The notes: generated by a model not told the origin, from the sequence alone. A DNA stretch of 64,000 bases from Carpediemonas membranifera (GCA_019828565.1 JAHDYR010000041.1:62001-126000); one strand, 5' to 3'; positions 1 through 10,849 are shown, numbered from the stretch's first letter. A program made the numbers and translations.

Positions 1-240
1 AGTGGCAAGCTTGTTGCCGTCAGCCCATCCCGCGAGCCGGGAAATGGCAAAGATCCTCGCCGTCATCTCCGGGGGGAAGTCGGGGCACAGCAGCCGCACC
101 CACTGGTGCCAGTCCTGCTCAGGGAGTGCGCTGTCGATGACACTGGTGGTCTTCTTGAGCTGTACACACAGGGACCATCTGTTGAGCGTCGTCCGGCTGG
201 AGTAGTCGTACTCCCGGAACAGGACGTTACGTCCGGACAT
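1..240 (-). CDS. unknown protein, N-terminal part, runs off the window
   Basis: An open frame starts at ATG 240-238 and stays open for 80 codons to the window edge, so only the N-terminus is visible. The sequence is mixed hydrophobic and charged, with several tryptophans, and has no low-complexity runs. It has no signal peptide and no motif I recognise. The opposite-strand frames here look like shadows, being rich in Ser, Arg and Pro with no structure. The neighbouring genes are also on the minus strand. Function unknown. Confidence 0.5.
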   Translation of the reverse strand, partial: MSGRNVLFREYDYSSRTTLNRWSLCVQLKKTTSVIDSALPEQDWHQWVRLLCPDFPPEMTARIFAISRLAGWADGNKLAT

Positions 241-288
241 GACACTGGCAAAACTGGGTAATTCTATGGCGTAGTAAATCGGTACGTA

Positions 289-866
289 CTAGTTGGCAAG
301 ATCTCGCGCTGTTTGGCCTTCAGACACATTTTGTGTGACGTTCAAGGCATCCTGGACGTAAACATCCAGGCTAAACCGGTCAATATACTCTTTGGGACTC
401 CATTTGAATCGTTCCTCTTCTAATTTGGCCTGTCGAGAGGGATTTTGCATTGGCCAGGGCAAAACTGCACACTTGTGTGCTGGCGCCGTCACCCCTCCAG
501 GCCGGCCTTCTCGGCAGCCCGGTCCTCCCGCATCATCTTCACGGCTCTGGCGACTATTCTCTGTCGCCACTCGGCCTCCTCCTCGGCCCCGCCGCGGTCC
601 ATCATCGGCGGCACCTGGACGATGGTGGCACGCTCGTTATCCATAGCAATGACTGCGCTCTTCATCTGATCGCTGATGATGGTCTTATCGACTGAAACCT
701 GCGCAGCACTCGTTTTCTCCTCCTTGTTCCCGTACTGCTCGTAATCAGACACAAATCCGAAGCTATCAGACTCATAACTGTCATATGCATCAGACTCGTC
801 GCTCATTTCCCTTCCAAAGCTCCAAACCGACAGACCTCTGTCCGTCGCACCAATCAAGCTATACAT
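289..866 (-). CDS. acidic protein, probable two-exon gene
   Basis: The first part, from 866, has an Asp/Ser/Tyr-rich acidic segment and then an Arg/Glu-rich helical stretch. The likelier start is the internal Met at 806, beginning MSDESDAYDSYESD, because 807-866 lies in the repeated upstream block. This frame stops at TGA about 510. A second frame that looks coding (about 290-430) ends in YIDRFSLDVYVQDALNV and resembles the C-terminus of a real protein. A 63-nt intron running from the GTGACG after the GGGG run to CGACAG before position 430 would join them if the run had one more G, so either a base is missing or the splice is different. The 5' half is duplicated at 2656-3135. I do not recognise the family. 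Confidence 0.4.
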
Positions 867-947
867 ACCTCATGTAACAAAGTAAATTAAGCCTGCTAGC
901 CTTTGTAACACCCTCTCAGTCGATCCCACACTCAAGCTGCTGGGGCC
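569..947. repeat. 379-bp segmental duplication, copy 1
   Basis: The sequence is nearly identical to 2838-3216, with offset 2269 and only two or so substitutions seen. It contains the first ~100 codons of the acidic-protein gene and about 80 bp upstream of it. Confidence 0.9.
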
Positions 948-1217
948 GGGGCCGGGATGATGGCGTCGTGAAGGCCAGCTCGATCAGAGGGACGGCCTTC
1001 AAGGCATGATTCTGGCTCAACGGGGCGTCATCTCTCGCCCTCCTTTACCCGCAAGACGTTGTAGCAACGACAGAAGAACTGCTGGACCAAGCCGTCCAGC
1101 TGCTCCTGGGCTCAAGGAGGCCGCATTCAAGGCTCTTCCACGAGGACCACGAGGATATTGCGAAGTGTTTACGTTAATAGGATATGTAATACTGACCAAC
1201 ACTTCTCGACCGACTCT
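948..1217. other. intergenic, nothing recognised
   Basis: The short frames here have no coding character, and I see no repeats or RNA features. Confidence 0.5.
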
Positions 1218-1997
1218 CTAGAAGACATACTGGTTGAGCCCCTCCATGGAGTCCATGCCTAGCTCGAGACCCATGCCGTGGTCAGCTAGGCCAAACAGTC
1301 CCATCTCGCGGGGGGTCGGCTGGGGGGTGTCGCCGAACCAGGACTGGTTGTTGACGGGCATGCGGTTGGAGAGCATGGGGTGGGGGTCGACGTCCTCGGA
1401 CAGGGTCCGCATCGAAAGGTGGGGCATAGAGATCGCGTGGGCGCTGTGGTATTGGGCGAGGTTCTGGTCAGACTGGCGGAGCTGCGCGGCGAGAGTGGCG
1501 TTCTGGGTGCGGAGAATGGTGTTCTGTCGCATGAGCTCCTCGTGGGCCTTGTGGGCCGTCTGCAGCTGCTCGATGAGGTACATCTTGTCCATGGACTCGT
1601 CCGACATATCGAGGTTGCGGTGAGGCGGGGGAGGAGGCGGGAGAGTGACGCCCTCGAGCAGGCGGGGATCCCACCAATGGCGGTAAGGGCAGCCGGCTCT
1701 GGCGCAGCGGCCGGACTTCAGGAAGTCAACGCAGATGGGAACACTGTCAGTGCGGTCGCCAGGGACTCGGCGCATGTAGTGGGCGGCGGACTGGGGGAAG
1801 CGCTTCTTGAGCTCTTCTTCTGTGGGATGCCAATACTTGCAACTCTTGCGAGTGCAAACGCCTCTAAGAAAGTCTCTGCAGATCTCACGAGTTTCAATAG
1901 GGCCTCGCTGGTTCTGGTTCTTCTCGATTCTGCGAGGAGATCTAAGGGTTTGAATGGATTGCTGTTGAATGGAATCGTCCGTTCTCGACACGTCCAT
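1218..1997 (-). CDS. CCCH zinc-finger protein, ZC3H10/muscleblind-like
   Basis: This is a 259-residue protein with two CCCH fingers. The first, about residues 41-58, is CRDFLRGVCTRKSCKYWH (spacing C-x7-C-x4-C-x3-H). The second, about 88-107, is CVDFLKSGRCARAGCPYRH. The first is close to the ICRDFLRxVC-type finger of ZC3H10 and to muscleblind fingers, which bind RNA. A proline run follows, then a predicted coiled coil (about 133-175, rich in Leu, Gln and Glu), then a Met/Gly-rich low-complexity tail. The likely role is RNA binding in splicing or mRNA control; this is inferred from the family. ATG 1997 is the only good start and the frame is intact. The plus-strand frames over it are shadows. 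Confidence 0.8.
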   Translation of the reverse strand: MDVSRTDDSIQQQSIQTLRSPRRIEKNQNQRGPIETREICRDFLRGVCTRKSCKYWHPTEEELKKRFPQSAAHYMRRVPGDRTDSVPICVDFLKSGRCARAGCPYRHWWDPRLLEGVTLPPPPPPHRNLDMSDESMDKMYLIEQLQTAHKAHEELMRQNTILRTQNATLAAQLRQSDQNLAQYHSAHAISMPHLSMRTLSEDVDPHPMLSNRMPVNNQSWFGDTPQPTPREMGLFGLADHGMGLELGMDSMEGLNQYVF

Positions 1998-2655
1998 TAG
2001 AAAACAACAAGTCTATGAGCTAAGAGCACTTTAAGGTCTGCAGTCGTTCGAGTCGAGCCTTTGCTGATTCCTGCCAACTGCATTTTCAACAAAATGGCTC
2101 GGCTAGACCCGGTATCGGCCTGTTCCATGCTGGACTCTAGTTCTCTCGAAGTCATCATAAATGAGATCAAAGCGGATCGCACCTATTCGGGCCGCGGCCG
2201 ATGAGAACAAGGCACAGATTCGGGTTGGAGATATAGAGCTGCACCCCAAAATCACCACGAGAAGGCCCAGCGAGACCCCGGATAATGCTTTTCAGTGTCG
2301 TATCAGATGGATCTGGTGCCGGGCCCGAGTTCGTCTGAGTGATCAGCGCGAAACCGCACAATAACGACGCTATGACCATCTATCAGTAAATGTTGGAGTG
2401 TTCTTGGTCCTTAGGCGTTCCAAAGTGCTGAGCTTGTCACAGACTGCTTCCTTCATTCCAGCAATTTCTTGTCAGCGCTGAAACAGCGTAAAGAACATTG
2501 ATGTGTGTTTACTGACGTCTATTGCTCCCTATTCAGCTCGTAAAATTGTTATATTTCATCGTTATTTTCAACCCTCAGAGCCTCAGATGCAGCAGGCGAC
2601 TGCGGATAAAACTGTGCCACAGGCGCCCCGGGTTCAGTGTCCTGAGGCCCTGCAT
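1998..2655. other. intergenic, no supported gene
   Basis: Short frames exist on both strands, including one at 2379-2167 (minus) with a hydrophobic start. None shows a domain or convincing coding character. The 5' end of the CCCH gene lies at 1997, so its promoter is probably within this stretch. Confidence 0.4.
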
Positions 2656-3135
2656 TCACTGCTGGATGATCCTTTTCATCCATCTTATGCATGTGGGGCG
2701 CGGGAGTCCGCCCCAGCCCAGGACCAGCGTTGACCGGGGACGGCGTGGACGGGACAACCATTGACTCGACGTGTAGGGGGCCGGCCCAGGACAGCTACTG
2801 TCCGTTGAGAGGTCAATCATCTTGGCGGCCAGGTCGAACTCGGCCTCCTCCTCGGCCCCGTCGCGGTCCATCATCGGCGGCACCTGGACGATGGTGGCAC
2901 GCTCGTTATCCATAGCAATGACTGCGCTCTTCATCTGATCGCTGATGATGGTCTTATCGACTGAAACCTGCGCAGCACTCGTTTTCTCCTCCTTGTTCCC
3001 GTACTGCTCGTAATCAGACACAAATCCGAAGCTATCAGACTCATAACTGTCATATGCATCAGACTCGTCGCTCATTTCCCTTCCAAAGCTCCAAACCGAC
3101 AGACCTCTGTCCGTCGCACCAATCAAGCTATACAT
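2656..3135 (-). pseudogene. truncated duplicate of the acidic-protein gene
   Basis: The first ~100 codons match the gene at 289-866 almost exactly. After the AEEEAE segment the sequence changes completely to an unrelated Pro/Ser/Arg-rich tail that stops near 2656. The duplication boundary at 2838 coincides with the change, so the tail is read-through into unrelated DNA. It could still be expressed, since it keeps the same upstream sequence. Confidence 0.5.
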
Positions 3136-3216
3136 ACCTCATGTAACAAAGTAAATTAAGCCTGCTAGCCTTTGCAACACCCTCTCAGTCGATCCCACAC
3201 TCAAGCTGCTGGGGCC
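2838..3216. repeat. 379-bp segmental duplication, copy 2
   Basis: Direct repeat of 569-947. Visible differences are C to T near 2860 and T to C near 3174. No target duplication or terminal repeat was seen at its edges. Confidence 0.9.
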
Positions 3217-3271
3217 AGGCCGCCGTTGGGATCCGGCTAGATCATCCAAGCTGGCAGGAACCGCTAATTTA

Positions 3272-6200
3272 TCATGTATCAAGGGCCATCTCCTCGATCA
3301 TCTGGGCCCTCAACCGCTTGATGAGTTGTGGCACTAATGGTGTCGATAGGTGGAACACGCTTGCCAGGCTGTGGACGATAGCGGGTGTGGGGGTCTCGAT
3401 GCTAAGCGCAAGGTCAAGGACGGTCTGCTCGATGCTCCCAATCAATTCATCCGCTCTGATCGGCAGCTGCTCCAGTCTGCGGTGAATTGTGGCCAATAGC
3501 TCAATGCGGGCAACACCGCCGCTGCCCCCGTACAGCCCGAAGTTCACAAGCTGACCTGCCAATGTGAAGACGCTCAGCATGCTGGTGTCAGTCGGGTCTG
3601 AGCCCAGCACAGTGTCCAGCACGGCATCAAGGTGCTTTGGCGTCGGGTCAGGCGGCAGGGACTCGATCGTCAGGACTGAAGGGCACTTTAAGACCGCCAG
3701 ACGTTCGAGGACCCTGGGGTGGGTGTCGAGACCGGCATTCGCGAATAGCTGGAATGGCACCTCGTTCCTAATAAGCGTAAGTCCAATCTCTGCTGACTCA
3801 TCAGTTCGAGGGAATCCGAATCCAGATTCTGTGAGGACGAGATCGTTGAGACCATCAGTCAGCAGTGCAATGGCGACAGCGTCATAGGAAGGGGCACCGC
3901 GCAGCCCGCAGGTCTTGTGGACGATCTCGATAGTCTCCGCGCTCGGCTTCTTCAGACACTGGAGGAGGATGTCCCACAGCACCACGGAGCGGTGCTTGGA
4001 GAGCCGCTCGACTACAGCCTTGACAACGGCGTTCACAGTCTCAGGTGTGGGTTTTCCCTTGACCAACGCCTTCAGGGTGAGGGTCAGTGCTGCAGGGGTG
4101 ACCACTGGGCAGGCCGAGTCGATGCCGAGTGCGATGATGCCGGGCAGCATCGGGTAGAGTCTGGGCAGCGCGGCCTCGACGACCTTGGTCTCGCCCAGTG
4201 CACTGATGCCAGTGAGGATGCTCCCATGCAGGGCGTTGCGGGGGCATGCCACCCTCAGCGACCGGGCCATCTGCTGCAGTATGACGGCCCATTGGGAAGT
4301 TGTCAGCAGGGCTGGGAGGGCCTTGGCGGTCAGGGATCTGATATGAATGCGGGGGTGGGCCAGGAGGTCAATGACCATGTCCGTCGGCACGTACGAGTCC
4401 GTCGGCGCTGAGGTGTGCCGGCTGAGCGTCCCCAGCAGAAGCAGCGCAGCGACGGGCGTGAACCCAGCCGGGCACGTCCTCAGCGCGGTCAGGGCCTCCT
4501 TGGTAAACCGCGGCCAGCGCTTCTCCATGGCGGGGAATGTGATGCCGGGATACAGGATCTGGGGCGATATCCACTTCAACGCCGAGCATGCAGCGTTTCT
4601 GAGGATGAAGGACGGATGTCCAGACGTCTGCAGGGCCAGCAGCAGAAGCCGCTCGTGGAAGGGAGTGAGCATCGCCCTCAGATCAGCGTTCTGCAGCGCT
4701 GTCTCCGCCATATTCAGCAGAGTGACTGTCGCGGCGTTGCAGTCGATGCCCTGAGGCGGGGACATGTCCGTGTCCCACTTCACCTGCTGGGGTAGCGGGG
4801 TCGAGCGGACATCAGCGGGCATGAAGTGCTCCAGCCAACGCCACAGTGAGAATGTGATCGGATACGTGTCCGCGCAGTACTGCGACTGGTCCCTGAGAGA
4901 CAGCTGCCCCCATGACACCGGCACCGCCTTGCCAAACCCGGCACTCACCGCCCTGAATTCGGCCGATATGATCTGGGCCATTGCTATGGGGATTCCCCCG
5001 CCCCTCTTGCCGCTGTACGTGGCCCCGCCGATGACAGCGAGCAGGGCTGTGTGGACGAGGTCCCTCACAGCCTTACGGGACGCCAGGATGGGCTTGACGG
5101 CCTCTATCATCGACGCCGTGCTGCTGGCCCGGCTCAAAGTCCTTGTCTCAGAGTGTAGCCGGGGTGCGGTCCCCGCATCCGACCCCGTCTGGCCATGGAG
5201 GCGGACGTCACGGCTGCTGGGGGTCCTGAAGGCATTGAGGTGGGCGTCAGTGAGGGTCTTATTCACTCTCTTCCGTTTCATCTGCCGCTCCTCGTGGATG
5301 GCCGTCTCCTCGATACCTGCATGTGCCAGAACGACAAACACGAAGTCACCCGCCGCCCTAGCGAGCGTGTCGACGAGGGCGGGGTGGAATGAGTCCCGGC
5401 AGGCCTCTAGTAAGGGTGGGATACACTCCATGAGGTCTGCTGGTGACATCCCGGCGTATTGTGACCACTGCGCCGAGACCACGGCCATGTATGCGGCCCG
5501 TACCGATGCCCAAAGCCCGAGGAACTGGCTATGGTCCAAGTCATCGCCGTCTCTGTCGCCATGGGTGGCTAGACCCGTCTCCAGCAGCTCCGACTGGGAC
5601 TCAATGGACGTAGGGGCATACACATAGGTCGACGGCATCGACCGGGCCGTGTCGAACAGCTGGCGGCACCTGGCTGCGAAGAGCTCGGACAGCAGGGGCC
5701 GGGACGGTCCTGTCATGCCGTAGACGTCGATGAGGTGGAGCAGCGTCAGCACGCGGCCATAGATGGGGCCTGCGGTGGGATCGCCGACGAGAACCCCAAC
5801 GCCCTTGACCACGGATGTCACCACTGCGCTGTGAAGGGCGTTGATGAGCGGTTGTGGGGTGGTCGGGTCCGTATCGTCGAGATCTACTGTGAGATTGAGT
5901 GAATCTGCGAGCGATCCGAGGACCGCAATAGGGTCTGACACGTACCCGGCGCTGATTGTCAGCAGGAGAGCGGTCAGCTGTGCTGCAGCGGTCCCAGCAA
6001 TCCTAGGTAAGGAGCTATCAATTCCAGTGATATCGGCTACGACCGTCTTGAGTGTGTCAGATGGGATGACGCCTGGCGTGCACTTGGGGGGCAGTGACAG
6101 GGTTGCTGCCATGATCGCTGCCGCCAGTCTCTTGTCAGGGAGTCGCTGAGCGTGCAGCAGCGATGTCAGCACCGGTACAAAGTGGAGCGCCCTGATCTGC

Positions 6201-7006
6201 ACTGGGAACCGGGCAGTGCCCTGGTAAATGTCGTCGGATGCCCTCATCGGATGGTCCGGCGGTGCTGCCAGCATCACAGGGTTGTCGGCGAGCTGTCTGA
6301 CGCTCGGGCAGGTCGACCTGACGTGGAATCCGAGTGCAGACACCAGCCGCTCCGTCTTCTCGCGGCCACGGGAATGGACACCGACAGGGTCAGCTGAGAG
6401 GCTTGGGATGCCGGCCAATGCCGTTCGGACGGTGGTCTTGGCGTTCTGGCGGAGGAACAGATACGTCGGGAAGTGGGACATGGCGTGCACTGCCTCAGAG
6501 AAGTGCTGGATCAGCTGGCACGACCCTACGGCGGCTTGGTAGATGCTGGAGGCCGGATTAGGGTCTATTCCCTGAGCAATATTGCTCTCAATAGCCGTTA
6601 TGGCGTCTGAGAGGAGCTGGCCCAGCGTGTCGATGAGACGCTGCATGAAGAGAGATAGGCGGGTCAGATACTCCTCAGTCTCTGCCCGGACGGCCCTGGG
6701 GAGCTGGGGGGAGGAGAGCTTGCGGGTAAAGTGGGTGTGGCCCTGGCAGACCGAGCGGTAGAACCTCGTAGAGGCGAATAGAACACCTTCGTGGAGGAAC
6801 TGCTTCGTCATCATCTCGATAGTGAGGGGAAGAGCGCGCATGTACAGTGCCATTGTGTCCTGAGGGATGAAGTCCTGAGGACGGTGCTTGCAGAAGGTCT
6901 CACGCCATGCAGTGATGCGGACCTTACAATCTGACGACAATAAACGGACGAGAGCAGGTTCAAGCTCCACAAACGCGTGTTTGCGGCTTGTTGAACCGTA
7001 GTCCAT
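3272..7006 (-). CDS. THADA/Trm732-like large helical-repeat protein
   Basis: This single open frame encodes 1244 residues, nearly all amphipathic helix of the HEAT/ARM kind. Around residues 670-690 is a motif, YSGKRGGGIPIAMAQIIS, that matches the RRSAGLP-type signature of the DUF2428 domain of THADA and yeast Trm732. About 125 residues later is a stretch with LLNMAETALQNADL and the downstream RNAACSALKW, like the family's NALN and AVRNSA motifs. Trm732/THADA partners the Ftsj-type enzyme Trm7 to 2'-O-methylate position 32 of tRNAs. The length fits the shorter members of the family. ATG 7006 follows a short non-coding gap, and no intron is needed. The assignment rests on these motifs and overall character, so another HEAT scaffold is possible. 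Confidence 0.5.
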   Translation of the reverse strand: MDYGSTSRKHAFVELEPALVRLLSSDCKVRITAWRETFCKHRPQDFIPQDTMALYMRALPLTIEMMTKQFLHEGVLFASTRFYRSVCQGHTHFTRKLSSPQLPRAVRAETEEYLTRLSLFMQRLIDTLGQLLSDAITAIESNIAQGIDPNPASSIYQAAVGSCQLIQHFSEAVHAMSHFPTYLFLRQNAKTTVRTALAGIPSLSADPVGVHSRGREKTERLVSALGFHVRSTCPSVRQLADNPVMLAAPPDHPMRASDDIYQGTARFPVQIRALHFVPVLTSLLHAQRLPDKRLAAAIMAATLSLPPKCTPGVIPSDTLKTVVADITGIDSSLPRIAGTAAAQLTALLLTISAGYVSDPIAVLGSLADSLNLTVDLDDTDPTTPQPLINALHSAVVTSVVKGVGVLVGDPTAGPIYGRVLTLLHLIDVYGMTGPSRPLLSELFAARCRQLFDTARSMPSTYVYAPTSIESQSELLETGLATHGDRDGDDLDHSQFLGLWASVRAAYMAVVSAQWSQYAGMSPADLMECIPPLLEACRDSFHPALVDTLARAAGDFVFVVLAHAGIEETAIHEERQMKRKRVNKTLTDAHLNAFRTPSSRDVRLHGQTGSDAGTAPRLHSETRTLSRASSTASMIEAVKPILASRKAVRDLVHTALLAVIGGATYSGKRGGGIPIAMAQIISAEFRAVSAGFGKAVPVSWGQLSLRDQSQYCADTYPITFSLWRWLEHFMPADVRSTPLPQQVKWDTDMSPPQGIDCNAATVTLLNMAETALQNADLRAMLTPFHERLLLLALQTSGHPSFILRNAACSALKWISPQILYPGITFPAMEKRWPRFTKEALTALRTCPAGFTPVAALLLLGTLSRHTSAPTDSYVPTDMVIDLLAHPRIHIRSLTAKALPALLTTSQWAVILQQMARSLRVACPRNALHGSILTGISALGETKVVEAALPRLYPMLPGIIALGIDSACPVVTPAALTLTLKALVKGKPTPETVNAVVKAVVERLSKHRSVVLWDILLQCLKKPSAETIEIVHKTCGLRGAPSYDAVAIALLTDGLNDLVLTESGFGFPRTDESAEIGLTLIRNEVPFQLFANAGLDTHPRVLERLAVLKCPSVLTIESLPPDPTPKHLDAVLDTVLGSDPTDTSMLSVFTLAGQLVNFGLYGGSGGVARIELLATIHRRLEQLPIRADELIGSIEQTVLDLALSIETPTPAIVHSLASVFHLSTPLVPQLIKRLRAQMIEEMALDT

Positions 7007-7227
7007 TGTGCCGCATCATTTGATTGCCAACGAAGCTTGGCCACAATCGCCAGTACTCGAGTATGATGACTCTCATCGAGGTCAGCAACGGGGATTGAAG
7101 CAGCCTAGATTGACGAGGTGGTCTCCAGCTTTATTCAGCATGCTCAGCCTGTGGATGGCCCAAGACTTGGACGAACAAGGTCGTTCGGGTCCATCGCCTT
7201 CTTTCACATTAAAATACGTCTGCCCCC

Positions 7228-7821
7228 TCACCGCTTGGACCCGAGCAGTTTTGTGTGCATGATAATAAGGAGGGTGGCGTCCATCAGCAGACCAAGGATC
7301 AACCCGCCCGTCGCCATGATCAGACGCGTGTTGAGCTCAGCCCCCATAAGCACGCCGAGGAAATAACCCACGACTGCGAGGCAAACGATGGTGGCGAAGA
7401 GGGCCAGGACAGACCGGACCTCGTACTCGTCGGACATCCGGAGACAGTGGTTCATCGCCTCGTCCTCTACTTCTAGGTTCATCAGACGGCTGCGGACTGA
7501 CTTCTCTGTGACTGGGTTAGCGCGGGGGCGGGAGGACGAACGCTGCGAGATGGCGGCGGCTACTTCCTTCTCAGTGACGGTGGTCTGGGGTTTCTTGGTG
7601 ACAGTACGCATCTTGCACTTCTTGACTATCTCAATCGGTGTCATATAGTCGCTAGGGACCTGTCGAAGGATCGATTCAGCAATGAGCTTGCGTTTTGGAT
7701 CGGCGAAGACAGCAAGGTTGATAAACTTCGGACCAAGTGCAAGTTTGAACACATTCGTCTGAATGAGCTCCATGAATTCATTAGTAGTCTCGTAGAACGT
7801 CTGATTCGTCAGTGGCATCAT
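7228..7821 (-). CDS. Vma12/TMEM199-like two-span membrane protein
   Basis: The frame opens at 7866, but Met16 (7821) or Met17 is the better start because the first codons are Arg-rich and uninformative. It gives about 197 residues: a soluble N-terminal domain, a charged middle with a short RRLxxLEVExE-like stretch (RLMNLEVEDEAMNHCLRM), and two closely spaced transmembrane segments at the C-terminus (about residues 140-160 and 168-190 of the trimmed protein). This layout and length match Vma12/TMEM199, an ER protein needed to assemble the V-ATPase V0 sector. The match is by architecture and a weak motif, so a generic two-span ER protein is the alternative. Confidence 0.4.
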   Translation of the reverse strand: MMPLTNQTFYETTNEFMELIQTNVFKLALGPKFINLAVFADPKRKLIAESILRQVPSDYMTPIEIVKKCKMRTVTKKPQTTVTEKEVAAAISQRSSSRPRANPVTEKSVRSRLMNLEVEDEAMNHCLRMSDEYEVRSVLALFATIVCLAVVGYFLGVLMGAELNTRLIMATGGLILGLLMDATLLIIMHTKLLGSKR

Positions 7822-7949
7822 TGTGCAGATTATGCCAGCAGCTCGTTCGCTCCGCGGTCTGTTCACACGTGTGAATGTGTGCCGTTCGTGTGGTTCTGTC
7901 CTGGTCGCGTCGGTAATCCCGAGCGTGCTTTGCCTTGTTGGGGTTCATC

Positions 7950-8240
7950 GCAATCAGCCCATCCACAACTCTATCGATCTCTCAGTCACCTCGGCAATAA
8001 ACTCCTCGTCATCCTCGTCGTATCATGGTGTCACATTGGGGATGGTGAACGGAGTGAGCAAATCTGGCAAATCAGTTTACCCGGTACCGAGCTGGCTGAG
8101 CGGCCAGAAGAACAAACTGCCTAATGCCGGCTTGTGCTTCTCATCACTCTTTGCTTTTGTCCTCACGCTCCTCAATCCGACGGAGACGACCTTGACGCTC
8201 GATCCAAGATAAATAGAACGACACTCGCAGCGGCGCGTCA
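7950..8240 (-). other. coding traces of a possible small spliced gene
   Basis: On the minus strand three short segments look coding but lie in different frames or are separated by stops. One near 8180-8225 reads IERQGRLRRIEEREDKSKE. One near 8020-8075 reads DLPDLLTPFTIPNVTP. After an in-frame TGA comes YDEDDEEFIAEVTERSIELW and a stop near 7960. Short introns of the kind seen elsewhere in the window, or indels, could connect them. I could not find a unique splice solution. Confidence 0.25.
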
Positions 8241-8343
8241 GACTGACCGTGGTAACTCCTTGCCCTTGTGGCCAGGTCAACACTTGGATAGCTGCGCGAT
8301 GAATAATGTGAGCTGTGCGCGGCAAGAGCGGGCTATATCCCAA

Positions 8344-8363
8344 CCTTACCTTACCTTACCTTA
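8344..8363. repeat. (CCTTA)4 microsatellite
   Basis: Four tandem CCTTA units lie just upstream of the truncated gypsy-1 element. Confidence 0.8.
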
Positions 8364-8389
8364 TCATTTATCAATCTAACACAGGCAGC

Positions 8390-10849
8390 CCTGGCAACGT
8401 AATTCAGTTCATCGTGAGCTGGATGCTGCTCGAAGCCATGCCCAAGGTCCTGGCCATGAGCCGCGATGTTCAAGAGAGCAGGGAGATCACCGAAGCCTTT
8501 GGCGATCAACCTGTCTCTAACAAACATCAACGCTTTAACCAGCACAAGCCGAAACGTGACAGTCAACCGTTGAACCACGGTACCCATGAGAGCCACCAAC
8601 ATTCCGAAGCGAAGAAGGACATGAAGCGACTCGACACACGCAACCACACGGATCGCAAGAAGAAGTTCGACACCTACACGTGTTTCAACTGTGGCAAGTC
8701 GGGCCACCCATGGCACAAATGCCCAGTCCCGAAGCATAAGTGTTCAGCCTGCGGTCGGGAAGGTCACCTGGAGAAGTTCTGCCGGGGTAAACAGACCCTC
8801 TACGTTCTTTCACTACAGAAGATGCATTCCTCAGCTAACCTTCCCCTAGTCAAGGCCAAGTTCCAGCAGACCGTCATCTCCATCCTGTTAGACTCAGGCG
8901 CGAACGTGTCCGTCATTCACTCAAAGTTAGCGAAAGGCATGAAGCGCGACAGCCCCAACCACAACCCAGACGTGCAGACGGCCAACGGCCGAAAGCGTTC
9001 CCAAGGCGTGGTGACGACTGACATCAAGCTGCTACCCTCGGAGTTTACACCCAGACAGTGTTCATGCCAGATCACGTGCCTGGTACTAGACACGGACTTC
9101 GATATGATCCTCGGGTACCCAGATATGGTGGATTTAGGTATCATGCCCCGCGTGGGCCAAGACACCCAACTCGAGGGACCAGACGCATCGATCCCGCAAG
9201 CCACCAAACAACAGGCAGCCGTGTATCAACTCAGCGCAGATACAGCCGACGAACAGGTGCGTATCATCAAGGAGTTCAACTCACTGTTCCTGGACCGAGA
9301 CGAGCCGAGTGTCCTCGAGCCGTACGATCTGATCCTCTCAGGCAACAGAGTGGTCAACGCCAGACCCTACTACATCTCGCAGCAGAAGGTTCATGTCATC
9401 AAGGAGCACCTCGACGTTCTGCTCGCGAAGAGGTATATCGAAGCGTGCCAGAGTGAGTACGCCAGCCCTGCCATGACGGTGCCGAAGAAGGGAGGCAAGA
9501 CTAGGTTCGTAGTCGACTTCAGGGAGGTCAACGCGATGACAGCGCCGTTTGACTACCCGATACCGCGAATAGACGAAGTTTTAGCCCAGCTCTCCGGCAT
9601 GAAGGTGTTCGCCACACTCGATTTATCCACATGATATCATCAGGTCGCCCTGTCGGAGCGGTGCAGAAAGTACACCGCGTTCACTACGCAACTAGGCCAA
9701 TTCCAGTACAGACGCATGCCGTTCGGACTCCGCAATGCTGGAGCTCATTTCCAGAGAGCTATGGAGAAGGCGTTCCGAGGTCTGGTCGGGTCAGCATGCT
9801 ACATATATCGACGACGTCATCGTCTTCGGCGCGACCGAGGCGGAGTATCTTTCAAACCTCCGCAAGGTGCTGCTCAGGGCTAAGGAGACCAAGTTGCAGC
9901 TCAACCGGGAGAAGTGTCAATTCGGGCGTGAGGAGGTCGAGTTCCTCGGCTGGGTGATCAGAGACGGCACCTACGACATTTCACCGGAGCGTGCCCAGGA
10001 CGTTAGCGACCTGGTCCTTCCCAAATCCGTCAGGGGGATGCAGGGACTAGTCGGATTCCTCAATTATTTCAGGGACTTCGTGGACGACTTTGCCGTGATC
10101 GCCAAGCCGCTGACTGACGCAATGGCAGGCAAGATCCCGATCGGCGGCGCACAACAGCAAGACGCGCTCGATCGCCTCAAGAAGGCACTCACCTCCAAGC
10201 AGACCCTACAGCTGTTCGACGCAACCAAGGAGCATACTGTCATGACAGACGCATCCGGACTCGGATACGGCGCAGTGCTTTTGCAAGAAGGCAAGCCCGT
10301 GTGCTACATGAGTAAGGCGTTCAATGACGTGCAGTCGCGCTGGGCCACGAACGAGAAGGAGGCTTATGCCATCGTCGCAGCCCTGCAGAAGTGCGGAAGT
10401 TCCTGTCGTGGGGAAAGTTCACCCTGCTGACAGATCACCGCAATCTACTATTCATGTATCGCAGCGTCAACTCGAAGGTGAAGCGCTGGGCCGACGCGAT
10501 AGCGGACCTGGATTTCGACATTCAACACATCTCGGGTCTAGATAACGGCGCAGCCGATGGCCTATCGAGAGTGTTCACAGTGAGACAAACAGTGTCGACG
10601 GCCGATATTAAGACGGCGCATGAGACCGCTGGGGCACATCTATCGAGGAGGATGACCATAGAGCGACTGAGAGCCGACAATATGTCTGTATCACGTGCCG
10701 CAGTCGACGAGTACGTGTCCGCCTGTCCAGTGTGCCAAGTGCTCGAGCGTCCACCTGTCGACCAGCCCGAGGCCCTATACACTGGTGTCGATCAACCATT
10801 CAAGCGTGTAGCCATAGACACGATGGGTCCCTTCCCCGAGGCAGACGGT
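8390..10849 (+). pseudogene. gypsy-1 (Ty3/gypsy chromovirus-type) gag-pol, 5' part
   Basis: The frame opens inside gag, so the 5' end and LTR are missing. Seen in order: the C-terminus of capsid (like the intact copy at 22685), two zinc knuckles (CFNCGKSGHPWHKC and CSACGREGHLEKFC), an aspartic protease (LLDSGANVS), reverse transcriptase, RNase H (MTDASGLGYGAVLL) and the HHCC start of integrase (CPVCQVL). It is broken by an in-frame TGA near 9632 where the LDLSxGYHQ motif should have Gly, a two-base loss just before the catalytic YIDD near 9805, and a one-base loss near 10393. Integrase stops abruptly at 10849, where the gypsy-2 LTR begins; its continuation is at 36478. Confidence 0.9.

Noticed and set aside
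3564-6561. Plus-strand ORFs over the THADA-like gene
   Set aside because: They are shadows of a 1244-codon minus-strand frame and have no domain features.
8344-8363. Telomere repeat
   Set aside because: Only four CCTTA units inside a retroelement-flanked region; too short and internal.
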